A DNA stretch of 64,000 bases from Leptospiraceae bacterium (GCA_025059995.1 JANXCF010000001.1:62001-126000), one strand, 5' to 3'; shown: positions 1-9,336, counted from the stretch's first letter. Notes: generated by a model from the sequence alone, not told the origin. Numbers and translations: made by a program.

Positions 1-101
1 AGATAAGGATTCGAAAAAAATGGACGAAACACATTATCGATAAGTTCATGGGTTTGTTTTCCACCATTTCCATGAGAAAGCGTAATGATATTCGTTTTCA
101 T
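1..101 (-). CDS. hypE: HypE, hydrogenase maturation protein (5' part only)
   Basis: The first 33 codons run off the window edge and begin MKTNIITLSHGNGGKQTHEL, the typical start of HypE (ITLxHGxGGxxTHEL). In this family HypE dehydrates a carbamoyl group passed to its C-terminal cysteine by HypF, making the thiocyanate that supplies CN ligands to the NiFe site. Its ATG overlaps the hypC stop (ATGA), so the two are probably translationally coupled. hypD, which often lies between hypC and hypE, is not there. Identification rests on a short but characteristic N-terminus. Confidence 0.8.
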   Translation of the reverse strand, partial: MKTNIITLSHGNGGKQTHELIDNVFRPFFSNPY

Positions 102-388
102 GATGAAGGAAATTTGATGAATTTGGGTTCTGGATCATCTAAGTCCCAATCTTGAGGGAAAAGTTCTTCTCGAATTTTACTTTCTTCTTCTAAGATTTCC
201 ATTGTTTTTTGGAATTCTTCTTCGTCGATTTTCTGGATGGCAAATCCTGTGTGAACTAACACAAACTCACCTTCGCAAACGGGTTGAACCAGAGAAACAT
301 CAATCTTTTTTTCGATACCCTTATACTCCACCAATGCTTCTTGAGAATCAAACACCTTGATAACTTTCATAGGAATTGCTAAACACAT
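98..388 (-). CDS. hypC: HypC/HupF hydrogenase maturation chaperone
   Basis: Small acidic protein of about 96 residues starting MCLAIPMKV. HypC proteins begin with Met-Cys; Met is removed and Cys2 binds the Fe(CN)2CO precursor carried with HypD to the hydrogenase large subunit. I chose the ATG at 388 over an in-frame GTG two codons upstream because it puts the cysteine at position 2 and has a strong GGAGGTG ribosome site just upstream. The 5' end lies 41 bases inside the end of hypF, and the stop overlaps the hypE start. The C-terminal tail after about residue 75 is longer and more acidic than in a minimal HypC. Confidence 0.92.
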   Translation of the reverse strand: MCLAIPMKVIKVFDSQEALVEYKGIEKKIDVSLVQPVCEGEFVLVHTGFAIQKIDEEEFQKTMEILEEESKIREELFPQDWDLDDPEPKFIKFPSS

Positions 389-2846
389 TTTCACCTCCTT
401 TCATAAGTCTTTCGTTGGCAATAAGGATTTGACCAATGGAAAGGGATCCGTCCCCAGGTGGTAGTTCTTTATGCGTATGAACCTTCAAAGTAAAAAGATA
501 TTTTTCGAAAAAATCAAGTAAAAAGGTATTTTGAAAACATCCTCCTGTCAAAACCACATCGTAAACAGAATAAAGTTGAGATAACTCCAACACAAGATCA
601 GAATACGCTTTTGCTAATGTTCGATGAAAACGCAAAGCAATCAAAGATGAAGAAGCCCCTGATTCCAAATCCAGTAGAATATCACGTAGGATGTATCGCC
701 AATCAAGATAACGAATTCCATTTTGATGAAAAACCCACTTGTAAGAATAAATTTTTTCATCCTCAACATCTTGAGGTTGAATGATTTGCTCTAATGAAAT
801 TGCTGCTTGTCCCTCATAATCCGAAAAAAGACATACATTCAAAATGGCGGAAATCCCATCGAAAAGTCGACCACAGCTCGAGGTAGAAACCAACGATAAG
901 TTTTTTTCCATCAAGGAAAGTAGGAGTCTGATTCGTTCAGAGTTTTCAAACAAGTGGGCTAGATATGGCTTTGATTTGAACCATTCCCAGAAATTTCCAT
1001 CCTTGTAGAAATATTGATAAAATTCATACAATAACGCAGTTCCAATTCTATCTACTTCTTTGATAGCTTTTTCTCCACCAATGAGCTTCATGGGAAGCAA
1101 ACTTCCCAGATGTTTAAAATCAAGATAGTCTGCAAGATATACTTCTCCTCCAACAACCTCTGGATGATCTTTCGTAATTCCAAATCCCGTTCCATCTAAA
1201 GCAATCCCTAAAACTTTATTTTGAAGGTGATTTTCCCACATGCACGCAGCAATATGAGAGTGATGATGTTGAACAAAAAGAATCTTTTCTTTTTGATGGG
1301 AAAATTTTTCTTTTGCCCATTGAGTGGATAAATAGTTAGGATGATAATCAGCTACAATAAATTCAGGTTCAAAACGATAAAGTTTTTTAAATAACTGCAT
1401 GGTTTCTAAAAAAGACTGAAAGGTATCCCAATTATCTAAATCTCCAATATAATGAGAAGTGATGAGCTTGTGATCCACTAAAATAGAGATGGAATTTTTT
1501 AATTCTCCTCCCAGAGCCAAGATCGGTTTATGGGGTTTGTCATAGGAAAATACTTTTGGGGTATATCCACGACTCATACGAAAAATGATGCTTTTCTTTC
1601 GATGAACTTTGATTACTGAGTCATCACACCTTGTGTGAATCCTTCGATTGTGGATAAGGACATAATCAGCAAGCTCGAAAATCTTTAAAAAATTCTCATC
1701 CTCTTGATAAAAAATAGGCTCATCAGAAAGATTCCCGCTGGTCATAATCAATGGTTTTTGATAGAAATGCATGATGAGAAAATGCATTGGAGCATATGGC
1801 AAAAAAGCTCCTATGTAATTTTGTGATCCTGGTATTCGTGGTATCACATAAGAAGAAAAAGGAAATTTGGACCTTAAAAGCACAATGGGTGCTTGAGGAG
1901 AAAGAAGTAATGCTTTTTCTTCCTCATTCACGTAAGCATACGCCTCAATAGACGAAATATCCTTGAACATCAGAGCAAAGGGTTTTTGTTTTCGTTTTTT
2001 TCTTTCCCGAAGAAGTTTGGTAACTTCATCATGAAAAGGATCACATGCTAAGTGATAACCACCAATTCCTTTGATTGCCAAGATGGACGGCTTTTGTAAG
2101 ATTTCTATGATTTGAAAAATCAAACTTTGATTATACTTGATTCTATCTTGTTTGCTGGGGAATGAACTCGAGATTTTTTTGAACTGATTTTGAATGTAAT
2201 TAAGGGTTTCATTTTTTGACAATCCCAAAATTTCTTTCTTTGACAACAATATATAAATAGGTCCACATTGATGGCATGCTATCGTCTCGGCATGAAACCT
2301 TCTATCTTCTGGATTATGATATTCTTCTTGGCAATTCTCGCACAAGTCGAAAACCGCCATCGTGGTCTGAATCCGATCATAGGGATGATTCTCAATGATA
2401 GTATACCTAGGACCGCAATGAGTGCAGGTAATGAAAGGAAAAAAGTACCTTTCATTATGAGGATTCAATAACTCATGCTTACAATCATCACAGATGGCAA
2501 TATCAGGCAAAATATCAGAAAAGGCTTTCGCATTGTCTTCGTTTGATTTTTGTATTTTGAATTCGCTTTCGCTTTCTTGAAGTTCTTTTTCTTCGATTTT
2601 TATTTTCGTAATTTGGGATAAGGAAGGTTTTTTTTGTTGAAGGTCGTCGATAAAGTTTATGATGTTTTCTTCTTTACCTTGAACTTCGATTATTACTTTA
2701 CCATAATCATTCAACACAAATCCCGTGAGTTGATGGTTTTTTGCCAAACGATACACAAAAGGACGAAATCCAATCCCTTGAACATACCCATAGACTTCGA
2801 TTCTTCTTCGAGTGATTTTTTTATTTTGCAAGACAGAACGATTCAT
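348..2846 (-). CDS. hypF: HypF carbamoyltransferase
   Basis: 832-residue maturation factor that uses carbamoyl phosphate and ATP to carbamoylate HypE, the first step of CN ligand synthesis. Visible domains in order: acylphosphatase (GYVQGIGFRPF at 20-30); two zinc fingers with CX2C pairs at C119/C122, C141/C144, C169/C172 and C191/C194; a YrdC/Sua5-like nucleotide domain (about 240-430); and a Kae1-like domain with a histidine cluster (VQHHHSHIAA) and ALDGTGFG. It is longer than many HypF proteins (about 750), mostly through an insertion before the YrdC domain. Its start overlaps the protease stop by 4 bases and its end overlaps hypC by 41 bases. Confidence 0.95.
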   Translation of the reverse strand: MNRSVLQNKKITRRRIEVYGYVQGIGFRPFVYRLAKNHQLTGFVLNDYGKVIIEVQGKEENIINFIDDLQQKKPSLSQITKIKIEEKELQESESEFKIQKSNEDNAKAFSDILPDIAICDDCKHELLNPHNERYFFPFITCTHCGPRYTIIENHPYDRIQTTMAVFDLCENCQEEYHNPEDRRFHAETIACHQCGPIYILLSKKEILGLSKNETLNYIQNQFKKISSSFPSKQDRIKYNQSLIFQIIEILQKPSILAIKGIGGYHLACDPFHDEVTKLLRERKKRKQKPFALMFKDISSIEAYAYVNEEEKALLLSPQAPIVLLRSKFPFSSYVIPRIPGSQNYIGAFLPYAPMHFLIMHFYQKPLIMTSGNLSDEPIFYQEDENFLKIFELADYVLIHNRRIHTRCDDSVIKVHRKKSIIFRMSRGYTPKVFSYDKPHKPILALGGELKNSISILVDHKLITSHYIGDLDNWDTFQSFLETMQLFKKLYRFEPEFIVADYHPNYLSTQWAKEKFSHQKEKILFVQHHHSHIAACMWENHLQNKVLGIALDGTGFGITKDHPEVVGGEVYLADYLDFKHLGSLLPMKLIGGEKAIKEVDRIGTALLYEFYQYFYKDGNFWEWFKSKPYLAHLFENSERIRLLLSLMEKNLSLVSTSSCGRLFDGISAILNVCLFSDYEGQAAISLEQIIQPQDVEDEKIYSYKWVFHQNGIRYLDWRYILRDILLDLESGASSSLIALRFHRTLAKAYSDLVLELSQLYSVYDVVLTGGCFQNTFLLDFFEKYLFTLKVHTHKELPPGDGSLSIGQILIANERLMKGGENVFSNSYESYQGV

Positions 2847-3331
2847 GATCTTTTGGACTCGAGTATGTTTTGGATTTCTTTTTTTACTTCATCACACAAA
2901 ATGGGCAGGACGTTTTTCATCTCGGGTGAAAGTTCTGTGGTCAAACTCTCGGGCAAAGAATCAATACTTACAGTAAATAAAACCACGTTGGGTAGCTGCT
3001 TTCCAGTCAAATAGAATGCATCGAGTAGGTCCTTTAAACCAATGTCGTGAGCTGTCAAGGTTCGAGGATAATCCGAAGAAAACTTGGGAAAGATTTTCGA
3101 AATTGTTCCTTTAGGTTTACCATCACTTGCAGCATCAATCAAAATCAAGTTTTCACAAGACTCCATTGATTCTAACAAAAGAAAATTCCCAACTCCTCCA
3201 TCGAGGAGTTGGACCTCAGGCGGAAACTTCTCTTGTTCTAAACATTGAATTGTATGAACCCCTATTCCTTCATCTCCCATTAAATAATTCCCAATTCCTA
3301 AAACTAGGACCTTGATACCATTAGGCTTCAT
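2843..3331 (-). CDS. hyaD: Hydrogenase maturation endopeptidase (HyaD/HybD family)
   Basis: 162-residue peptidase family M52 protein that, after Ni insertion, removes the C-terminal tail of the large subunit. The nickel-sensing ligands of HybD (E16, D62, H93) correspond to E21 (GDEGIGVH), D66 (LILIDA) and H95 (TAHDIG). Its expected substrate is the large subunit two genes upstream, which ends DPCLACAVH plus 15 residues. ATGA overlaps link it to the cytochrome b gene upstream and hypF downstream. Confidence 0.92.
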   Translation of the reverse strand: MKPNGIKVLVLGIGNYLMGDEGIGVHTIQCLEQEKFPPEVQLLDGGVGNFLLLESMESCENLILIDAASDGKPKGTISKIFPKFSSDYPRTLTAHDIGLKDLLDAFYLTGKQLPNVVLFTVSIDSLPESLTTELSPEMKNVLPILCDEVKKEIQNILESKRS

Positions 3332-4002
3332 TCTTTTTCGGTTTCTTTTTTGGGAATAAATTTCCAGCCACTAATCATCGAAGAAATGATACCAGTTCCC
3401 TCAACATAATCATGATAGGCAGCAATGTAGACATGTATCATAGCAAAGATAATAAAAAACCAGGTAGTTATATGATGGAGAAATCGAACATTATATTCAC
3501 CACCCAAAATCACCGTCACCCAACTAAATAACTGAGGAAACCAAGCATCACTCATTTGGGAATAATAAGCAAAACCCGTCGCAGTCTGAAAAACCAACAA
3601 GAAGAAAAATACCCAATAACTCAGATAAGCAACAGGATTATGCCCTACAAAGGGACGACCTTCAAGTTTTACTAAGAGAATATCTGTCCTCAAGACATCT
3701 TTGATAGCTTCCCAATCTTCTTTTGTTCTTGGGAAATTTGAAAATATCTTAGCATATTCATTTCCCACAACACCCCAGTAAAAACGAAAAACAAAATTCA
3801 AAACCAAAACATATGCCAAGATAAAGTGAATCATCCTCACTGTTCCGAACCAGAATTGCTGGGAAGCTTCCAACTCCGATAGAACGGCAGGAGGGTTACC
3901 TATGATAAAACCAGTAGCTGTTAAACCCACAATACAAAAAACATTAATCCAATGAAATAATCGAACAGGCCATTCCCAAACGTATTTTCGTTCAAATTTC
4001 AT
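3328..4002 (-). CDS. hyaC: Ni/Fe-hydrogenase b-type cytochrome subunit
   Basis: 224-residue integral membrane protein with about four hydrophobic helices. It has the usual haem-ligand histidines of HyaC/HupC: H17 in helix 1, H59 in helix 2, and a His-rich last helix (LHHITTW...IHVYIAAYHDY), plus the C-terminal SGWKFIPK motif. In this family it anchors the dimer to the cytoplasmic membrane and passes electrons from the distal FeS cluster to quinone. It sits between the large subunit (20 bases upstream) and the protease (4-base overlap), as in group 1 uptake hydrogenase operons. Confidence 0.94.
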   Translation of the reverse strand: MKFERKYVWEWPVRLFHWINVFCIVGLTATGFIIGNPPAVLSELEASQQFWFGTVRMIHFILAYVLVLNFVFRFYWGVVGNEYAKIFSNFPRTKEDWEAIKDVLRTDILLVKLEGRPFVGHNPVAYLSYWVFFFLLVFQTATGFAYYSQMSDAWFPQLFSWVTVILGGEYNVRFLHHITTWFFIIFAMIHVYIAAYHDYVEGTGIISSMISGWKFIPKKETEKE

Positions 4003-4022
4003 GCTTCCCTCCTTGTTTGATT

Positions 4023-5747
4023 TTACATCACTCGAACTTGGGTTATGTGTTTTCCTTCAGAGTCATACAAATGAACCGCACAAGCAAGGCAGGGATCAAA
4101 AGAATGAATTGTTCGTAAAATTTCCACTGGCTGATCTAAGCGAGCAATTTTCGTTCCAATCAGGGATTCTTCATAGGCGGATCTTATGCCATTCGGATCT
4201 TTGGGAGAACCATTCCATGTAGAAGGAACCACTAGTTGATAATTTTCAATTTTTTTGTCTTTGATCACAATCCAGTGAGCCAATGCACCACGTGGAGCTT
4301 CTGTCATTCCCACACCTCTTGCTTCTTTTGGCCATGTTTCAGGATCCCATTTCTCCTTCGCATGAGTTGTGGTGTTTCCATTCTTGATGTTCTGGATTAA
4401 CATATCATAAAGTTGTAAGGACCACTCTGCAACAAGTTGAGTTTCGATACCTCTTGCAGCTGTTCTTCCCAAGGTAGAAAAAAGTGCCTCAACTGGTGCA
4501 TTAAGTTTTCTCAGCGCAGCGTTAACCGCCTCTTGGATATCTTTTCTTCCAGAAGCATAGCCTACGACTAATCTTGCCAAAGGTCCTACTTCCATTGGTT
4601 TTCCTTTCCATCGAGGTGTTTTCAACCAGGAATATTTGCCTTCTACGTTTAAATACTGATATGGTGGTTTTGGACCTGTATAATTGAGTTTTGTTTCTCC
4701 TTCCCAAGGATGTAATCCTTCTTTATCACCCTTAGAGTATTCATACCAAGAATGAGCAATGTATTCTTTTATTCCATCTTTATCTGTAGGATCAACTTCA
4801 TGAACCTTCGTCAAATCTCGATCCAATACTATACCTCTCGGAAAGAGGAAGCTTGATGGTTCATTAATACTTTTTGTAGGTAGATCACCATATGCTAAGT
4901 AATTTTTGAGTCCACCACCATATTTTGTCCATTCATTCTTATAAAACTCAGCAATTGCTAATAAGTCAGGAATATAAACTTGTTCTACGAATTCTTTTGC
5001 TTCCTTGAATAGCCTTCCTACTAGGTTTAATCTTTCGGAGTTCAAGGCATTGGCTTCGTTAATATTGATGGCATATGGAACACCACCAACTAAGTAATTA
5101 GGATGGGGGTTTTTTCCACCAAAAACTGCATGAACTTTTATAATCTCTTTTTGCCACTCCAATGCTTCTAAATAATGAGCAACCGCTAAAAGATTGACCT
5201 CAGGTGGAAGTTTATAAGCAGGATGTCCCCAATAGCCATTCGCGAAAATACCCAATTGTCCACTCTCTACAAAAGACTTTAATCGTTTTTGTAAATCCGA
5301 AAAATAACCAACAGAGCTCTTAGGCCACTTAGAGAGAGATTGAGCCAGTTGTGATGTTTGTCTGGGGTCGGCTTTGAGAGCACTCACCACATCCACCCAA
5401 TCCAAAGCATGAAGGTGATAGAAATGAACCACGTGATCTTGTAAATACTGAGCACAAAACATCAAGTTTCGAATCAACTCCGCATTGTGAGGAACTTGGA
5501 TTTTTAATGCATCTTCGACTGCACGAACACTTGCTAAAGCATGAACGGTCGTGCACACTCCACATGCCCGCTCAGTAATTGCCCATGCATCTCGGGGATC
5601 TCTTCCTTTAAGGATGATTTCAAGTCCCCTTACCATAGTTCCTGAACTGTATGCTTCTGTGATTATGCCATTTTCATCAACTATTGCTTCTATTCGTAAG
5701 TGTCCTTCAATTCTTGTAATGGGATCTACTACTAATCTTTTTGCCAT
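4023..5747 (-). CDS. hyaB: [NiFe] hydrogenase large subunit (group 1)
   Basis: 574-residue catalytic subunit. The NiFe ligands are visible as two cysteine pairs: C62/C65 with H69 (RACGVCTTVH) and C553/C556 with H559 (DPCLACAVH). Fifteen residues follow H559 and should be cut off by the neighbouring protease. The N-terminus MAKRLVVDPITRIEGHLRIE is typical of group 1 enzymes. It oxidises H2 on the periplasmic side and travels with the Tat-exported small subunit. A good GGAGG site precedes the ATG at 5747. It is 18 bases downstream of the small subunit gene. Confidence 0.97.
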   Translation of the reverse strand: MAKRLVVDPITRIEGHLRIEAIVDENGIITEAYSSGTMVRGLEIILKGRDPRDAWAITERACGVCTTVHALASVRAVEDALKIQVPHNAELIRNLMFCAQYLQDHVVHFYHLHALDWVDVVSALKADPRQTSQLAQSLSKWPKSSVGYFSDLQKRLKSFVESGQLGIFANGYWGHPAYKLPPEVNLLAVAHYLEALEWQKEIIKVHAVFGGKNPHPNYLVGGVPYAININEANALNSERLNLVGRLFKEAKEFVEQVYIPDLLAIAEFYKNEWTKYGGGLKNYLAYGDLPTKSINEPSSFLFPRGIVLDRDLTKVHEVDPTDKDGIKEYIAHSWYEYSKGDKEGLHPWEGETKLNYTGPKPPYQYLNVEGKYSWLKTPRWKGKPMEVGPLARLVVGYASGRKDIQEAVNAALRKLNAPVEALFSTLGRTAARGIETQLVAEWSLQLYDMLIQNIKNGNTTTHAKEKWDPETWPKEARGVGMTEAPRGALAHWIVIKDKKIENYQLVVPSTWNGSPKDPNGIRSAYEESLIGTKIARLDQPVEILRTIHSFDPCLACAVHLYDSEGKHITQVRVM

Positions 5748-5765
5748 AGGATACCTCCTTATTGA

Positions 5766-6929
5766 TTACTTTTCTTTTTCTTTATGGGATTCTGATTCAC
5801 TGTCTGATTGTTGAGTGATTAATTTACGTTTTCTTAAATTTGTGGCTATAGCATGAGCTGCTATACCCGCACCAACACCAACGGTTAAAGCAATACCAAT
5901 GGTATCGGCGGTTTCTTCCGCACTGAGTTCAGTAACTCCACCCAATCGTTGATAGAACGGTGCATTGTCCCAGAAATTATCTTCACTACAACCAATACAT
6001 GGATGACCAGACTTGATAGGAAAACTCACACCACCATTCCATTCCATAGTTCCACAAGCATTATAGGTTGTTGGACCTCTACATCCCATTTTGTACAAGC
6101 AATATCCTTTTCTTGCATTTTCATCATCCCATGACTCAACAAATAACCCTGCATCAAAATTCGCTCTTCGATAGCAAGTATCATGAACTCGTCGAGAATA
6201 AAATTCCTTTGGACGACCCCGAGAATCCAAATCAGGGATTTTTCCGAAAACAAGGATATGTGTCAAAATACCCGTCATCACGTCAGCAATCGGAGGACAA
6301 CCCGGCACTCGAATCACTGGCTTCGAGGTTAACTTATGAACAGGCGTAGCACCCGTAGGATTAGGCCTTGCCGATTGTACACAACCAAAAGACGCACAAC
6401 TACCCCATGCTACAATAGCCGCAGCATGCTCTGTGACTTCTTCTAAAATTTGTAGAGCTGTTTTCCCTGCTATTGTGCAATAAACTCCACCATCTTTTGT
6501 GGGAATAGAACCTTCCACAAGAACAATGTATTCTCCTTTGTAATTTTTTATGGTATCTTCTAACGACTTCTCAGCTTGAAAACCTGCCGCTGCTTGTAAT
6601 GTTTCTGTGTAATCCAATGAAATTTTATCTAAAATAACGTCGGCTACAATAGGATGGCTAGCTCGAATGAAAGACTCACTACAACACGTGCATTCTTGGA
6701 AATGCATCCAAACCACTGGTGGTCGCTTTTTTCGCTCCATCGCATGTATGACTTTATCCAAATCAGAAAGTGCGATTCCTGCTGTTGCTGCTGCGTAAGC
6801 ACAAAACTGTAAAAATTCTTTTCGCGAATAACCTTTATTCATCATGCGTCCCCAAATAGAGTTTCTCTCTATTTGAGAACTTTCATACTCATTAGCCTTT
6901 GATGCCTTAGTTTTGACTTGGGATTTCAT
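5766..6929 (-). CDS. hyaA: [NiFe] hydrogenase small subunit, oxygen-tolerant type
   Basis: 387-residue FeS subunit. Proximal-cluster cysteines are C80, C83, C178 and C211, and the two extra cysteines of oxygen-tolerant [4Fe-3S] enzymes are also present: C82 (ECTCC) and C183 (CASFGC). Distal-cluster ligands are H249, C252, C277 and C283; the medial cluster has C292, C311 and C314. A Tat-like leader is present, but the motif reads S35-R-K-E-F-L-Q rather than SRRxFLK. A C-terminal hydrophobic helix (about 341-364) should anchor it beside the cytochrome b. The start at 6929 has a GGGGTG site about 6 bases upstream; the N-terminal length before the Tat motif matches E. coli HyaA roughly. Confidence 0.96.
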   Translation of the reverse strand: MKSQVKTKASKANEYESSQIERNSIWGRMMNKGYSRKEFLQFCAYAAATAGIALSDLDKVIHAMERKKRPPVVWMHFQECTCCSESFIRASHPIVADVILDKISLDYTETLQAAAGFQAEKSLEDTIKNYKGEYIVLVEGSIPTKDGGVYCTIAGKTALQILEEVTEHAAAIVAWGSCASFGCVQSARPNPTGATPVHKLTSKPVIRVPGCPPIADVMTGILTHILVFGKIPDLDSRGRPKEFYSRRVHDTCYRRANFDAGLFVESWDDENARKGYCLYKMGCRGPTTYNACGTMEWNGGVSFPIKSGHPCIGCSEDNFWDNAPFYQRLGGVTELSAEETADTIGIALTVGVGAGIAAHAIATNLRKRKLITQQSDSESESHKEKEK

Positions 6930-7261
6930 ATTTCACCCCTATGATCTGAATTTTGATTTAATACTCTATTAATCCAAAATAAAAAAGCAAGACATTTTAG
7001 AATTCATCTCAGAAAAATGACAAAAATTTTTCATAAAATGATTCTAAATCTCAATAACACAAAATATGATTTTTTCTCGAAGATTAGCTTTGATGGAGTA
7101 GGAATTTAAAGAATTCCATTGGGTTATTTGATTCTCGTTCAGAGCAAGTGAATGACAAATACTACGTATTTTTTGTATTTTTAAACTTTTTGACTTTTCT
7201 TAGATATCGCTCTGCATCAATACGAATTGACATAAAAATCAATTTTTAAAACCTACTCCTA
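6930..7261. other. Divergent intergenic region between hydrogenase operon and hydrolase
   Basis: About 330 bases with no convincing gene. It must hold the promoter of the seven-gene hydrogenase operon and that of the rightward hydrolase. It contains an imperfect palindrome GGAATTTAAAGAATTCC at 7101-7117 and a TTGACA-like box about 35 bases before the ATG at 7262. I see no sigma-54 (GG-N10-GC) element and no clear -10 partner, so promoter positions are not assigned. Confidence 0.4.
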
Positions 7262-8536
7262 ATGCAGAAAAACCAAGAATCAGTCATTTCTCTTTTTTTT
7301 GCTTTTTTGGTGATTATTCTTCTGATTCTTCTTTCTGGTAGCATTACGATTGCCCTCATTGTGGGATTATTTACTTACTTTCTTTTTTTGCCCTTAAGTT
7401 ATCCACTAATAAGAAAAAAGCTACATCGTTCGGATTTAGCAGATAAAATCTTTTTTGCTCGCACAGAAGATAATTGGTATCTTCCTTTGCATTACCACGA
7501 AGCACGATATCCGAGAAAAAAAGCTCTACCTGTAATTTTAGTTCATGGCATTGCTCAAAACAAATATGCCTTGGATCTAGATGAATTTCACAGTTTAGCG
7601 GTTTTTTTGAAGGTTCGAGGGTTTCCCGTTTTTGTTGTGAGTCTTCGAGGTTCTGGATTAGCTTTTTTCAAAGGCAGCAAACAAAAAGGCAAATACTTTA
7701 CTTTTGATGATCATGTTCTTTACGATGCTCCCGCAATCATAAGAAAAGTGATAGAACTCACGGAAGCTCCAGCTGTGAACTGGGTAGGCTTTAGCTTAGG
7801 AGGCATGATTGGCTATGGGATTTGTGGAATGGGACTACCTGAGTCAAAAAAAATCCAAACTCTTATCACGTTAGGTAGTCCCGGAAAAGCTGACTATATT
7901 AATAACAAAGTTCTACAACATGTCATTCAACATCCCTGGATAAATAAACTTGTGCCTCTACGTTCGGGTTCTCGACTGATTTCCCCATTAGGAAAGTTTT
8001 TATTTACTCCTATGGATCGATTTTTATACAATCCCGAAAACACAAAAAGAAAAACCATCAAAGATTTATTAGCGAATTGCATTGAACCTATAAATCAAGG
8101 AATTATTGATCAATTCTCACTATGGGCTAAAACCAAACAAGAGCTCTCGCTGGATAAAACTATCAATTATCGAAAGAATTTAGAAAACATCAAAATTCCC
8201 ACACTGCTAATTGCTGGTTCCGTGGATCATGTTGTTCCCGTATCTCAGATTCGATTTGTGTATGAAACCATCAAATCTCCTAACAAAAAATTCGTAATCG
8301 CTGGAAAACGATACCAATTCAAAGAAGATTATGGTCATTTGTGTTTGTCGGTAGGAGAATATGCCCCCGAAGAAATCTTTCCCATTATTTTAAACTGGTT
8401 AGAAACTCATGGCATGGAAAAACCCAAAATCATCAGAACATGGATCCAAAGGTGGAAACGAAAAAGGGAATTGAAAAAGGTCCTCAAACAATCCATAAAA
8501 TCGAATCGACAACAAAATTCATTCGAAAATAAATAA
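7262..8536 (+). CDS. Membrane-anchored alpha/beta hydrolase
   Basis: 424 residues. The N-terminal 45 residues are strongly hydrophobic (one long or two short membrane segments), followed by an alpha/beta hydrolase fold: VHG oxyanion motif at 94-96, nucleophile S178 in GFSLGG, acid D322 in GSVDHVVP, and H359 in EDYGH. The basic C-terminal tail (RTWIQRWKRKRELKK) is unusual. The layout recalls PHA-synthase-like and lipase-like hydrolases, but the nucleophile is Ser, not the Cys of PHA synthases. Substrate unknown. Its TAA shares a base with the ATG of the next hydrolase gene, so the two are probably one operon. Confidence 0.85.
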   Translation: MQKNQESVISLFFAFLVIILLILLSGSITIALIVGLFTYFLFLPLSYPLIRKKLHRSDLADKIFFARTEDNWYLPLHYHEARYPRKKALPVILVHGIAQNKYALDLDEFHSLAVFLKVRGFPVFVVSLRGSGLAFFKGSKQKGKYFTFDDHVLYDAPAIIRKVIELTEAPAVNWVGFSLGGMIGYGICGMGLPESKKIQTLITLGSPGKADYINNKVLQHVIQHPWINKLVPLRSGSRLISPLGKFLFTPMDRFLYNPENTKRKTIKDLLANCIEPINQGIIDQFSLWAKTKQELSLDKTINYRKNLENIKIPTLLIAGSVDHVVPVSQIRFVYETIKSPNKKFVIAGKRYQFKEDYGHLCLSVGEYAPEEIFPIILNWLETHGMEKPKIIRTWIQRWKRKRELKKVLKQSIKSNRQQNSFENK

Positions 8537-9336
8537 TGCAAATGAAAAAAGTAAAATTCTTTATTGTCTTCATATTTTTTATTTTTAGCTATTGCAAAAC
8601 CCTTGGGGAAGAGTTCGATCAATCAGAACCAGGAAAAAATTATTTTGAGCCAGGTTTTGAGTGCAAAAGGGGATTCTTAGAAAAAGAAACCAATGTTTTT
8701 TATTTAAAACTTCGAGAAAATATCCGAAAGAACTTCCCTCCTGTAAAAGAAAAACCTTTTTTAGTTATTGCAGGAGAATCCACCTCAGCTCTATTTGAAT
8801 CAGAGATTTATCGTTCCTACTTTCCTGAGTATAATGTAGTCAATCGTGCCATTGGAGGAGAAACCACAATTCTGTTTCTTACCTCTATGGACGAAGACAT
8901 TTTAGCATTAAAGCCTGATGTCATTTTTCTTTCCATAGGAGGGAATGATTTACTCGGAGGGAGATGTTTGAATTTAATTATAAATAATTTAAATTTAATT
9001 TTTTATAAAATTTCTCAACAATCTCCTGATACCTATATCATTTTTGCAAGTATCCCACCCGTTTTATCATGGAAAGTCAATACTATAACTCCTTACTTTA
9101 ATCAAAAAATCCAAAATTTACTTAAACAATATCCCAAAGCTATATATTTTGATCTATGGGAAATCCTTTCTGATGAAGAGGTTCCAAAACTCAGAGAAGA
9201 ATACTATCGAAAAAACACTGATTTTCTATCAACAGGATACGACAAACTACACTTCAACCAAAAAGGATATGAAGAGATCGCAAAAAAACTCAAACCTATC
9301 TTGGATCAAATCTACAAAGAAAAATACAAGAAATAG
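8536..9336 (+). CDS. SGNH/GDSL-family hydrolase, probable lipoprotein
   Basis: 266 residues with an export signal ending in a loose lipobox (FSYC, C20). SGNH blocks are visible: S82 in AGESTS (block I, GES instead of GDS), glycine in NRAIGGE (block II), N137 in GGNDL (block III), and D236/H239 in YDKLHF (block V). The family contains esterases and acyl hydrolases; this one would be held in the periplasm or on the membrane by a lipid anchor. The start overlaps the preceding stop (TAATG); a second ATG lies two codons downstream. The substrate cannot be read from the sequence. Confidence 0.85.
   Translation: MQMKKVKFFIVFIFFIFSYCKTLGEEFDQSEPGKNYFEPGFECKRGFLEKETNVFYLKLRENIRKNFPPVKEKPFLVIAGESTSALFESEIYRSYFPEYNVVNRAIGGETTILFLTSMDEDILALKPDVIFLSIGGNDLLGGRCLNLIINNLNLIFYKISQQSPDTYIIFASIPPVLSWKVNTITPYFNQKIQNLLKQYPKAIYFDLWEILSDEEVPKLREEYYRKNTDFLSTGYDKLHFNQKGYEEIAKKLKPILDQIYKEKYKK

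Noticed and set aside
2268-3014. Rightward reading frames within hypF and the protease gene
   Set aside because: They are antisense to strongly conserved genes and have no family features.
7262-8536. PHA synthase for the first alpha/beta hydrolase
   Set aside because: The nucleophile is Ser in GFSLGG, not the Cys required by PHA synthases.
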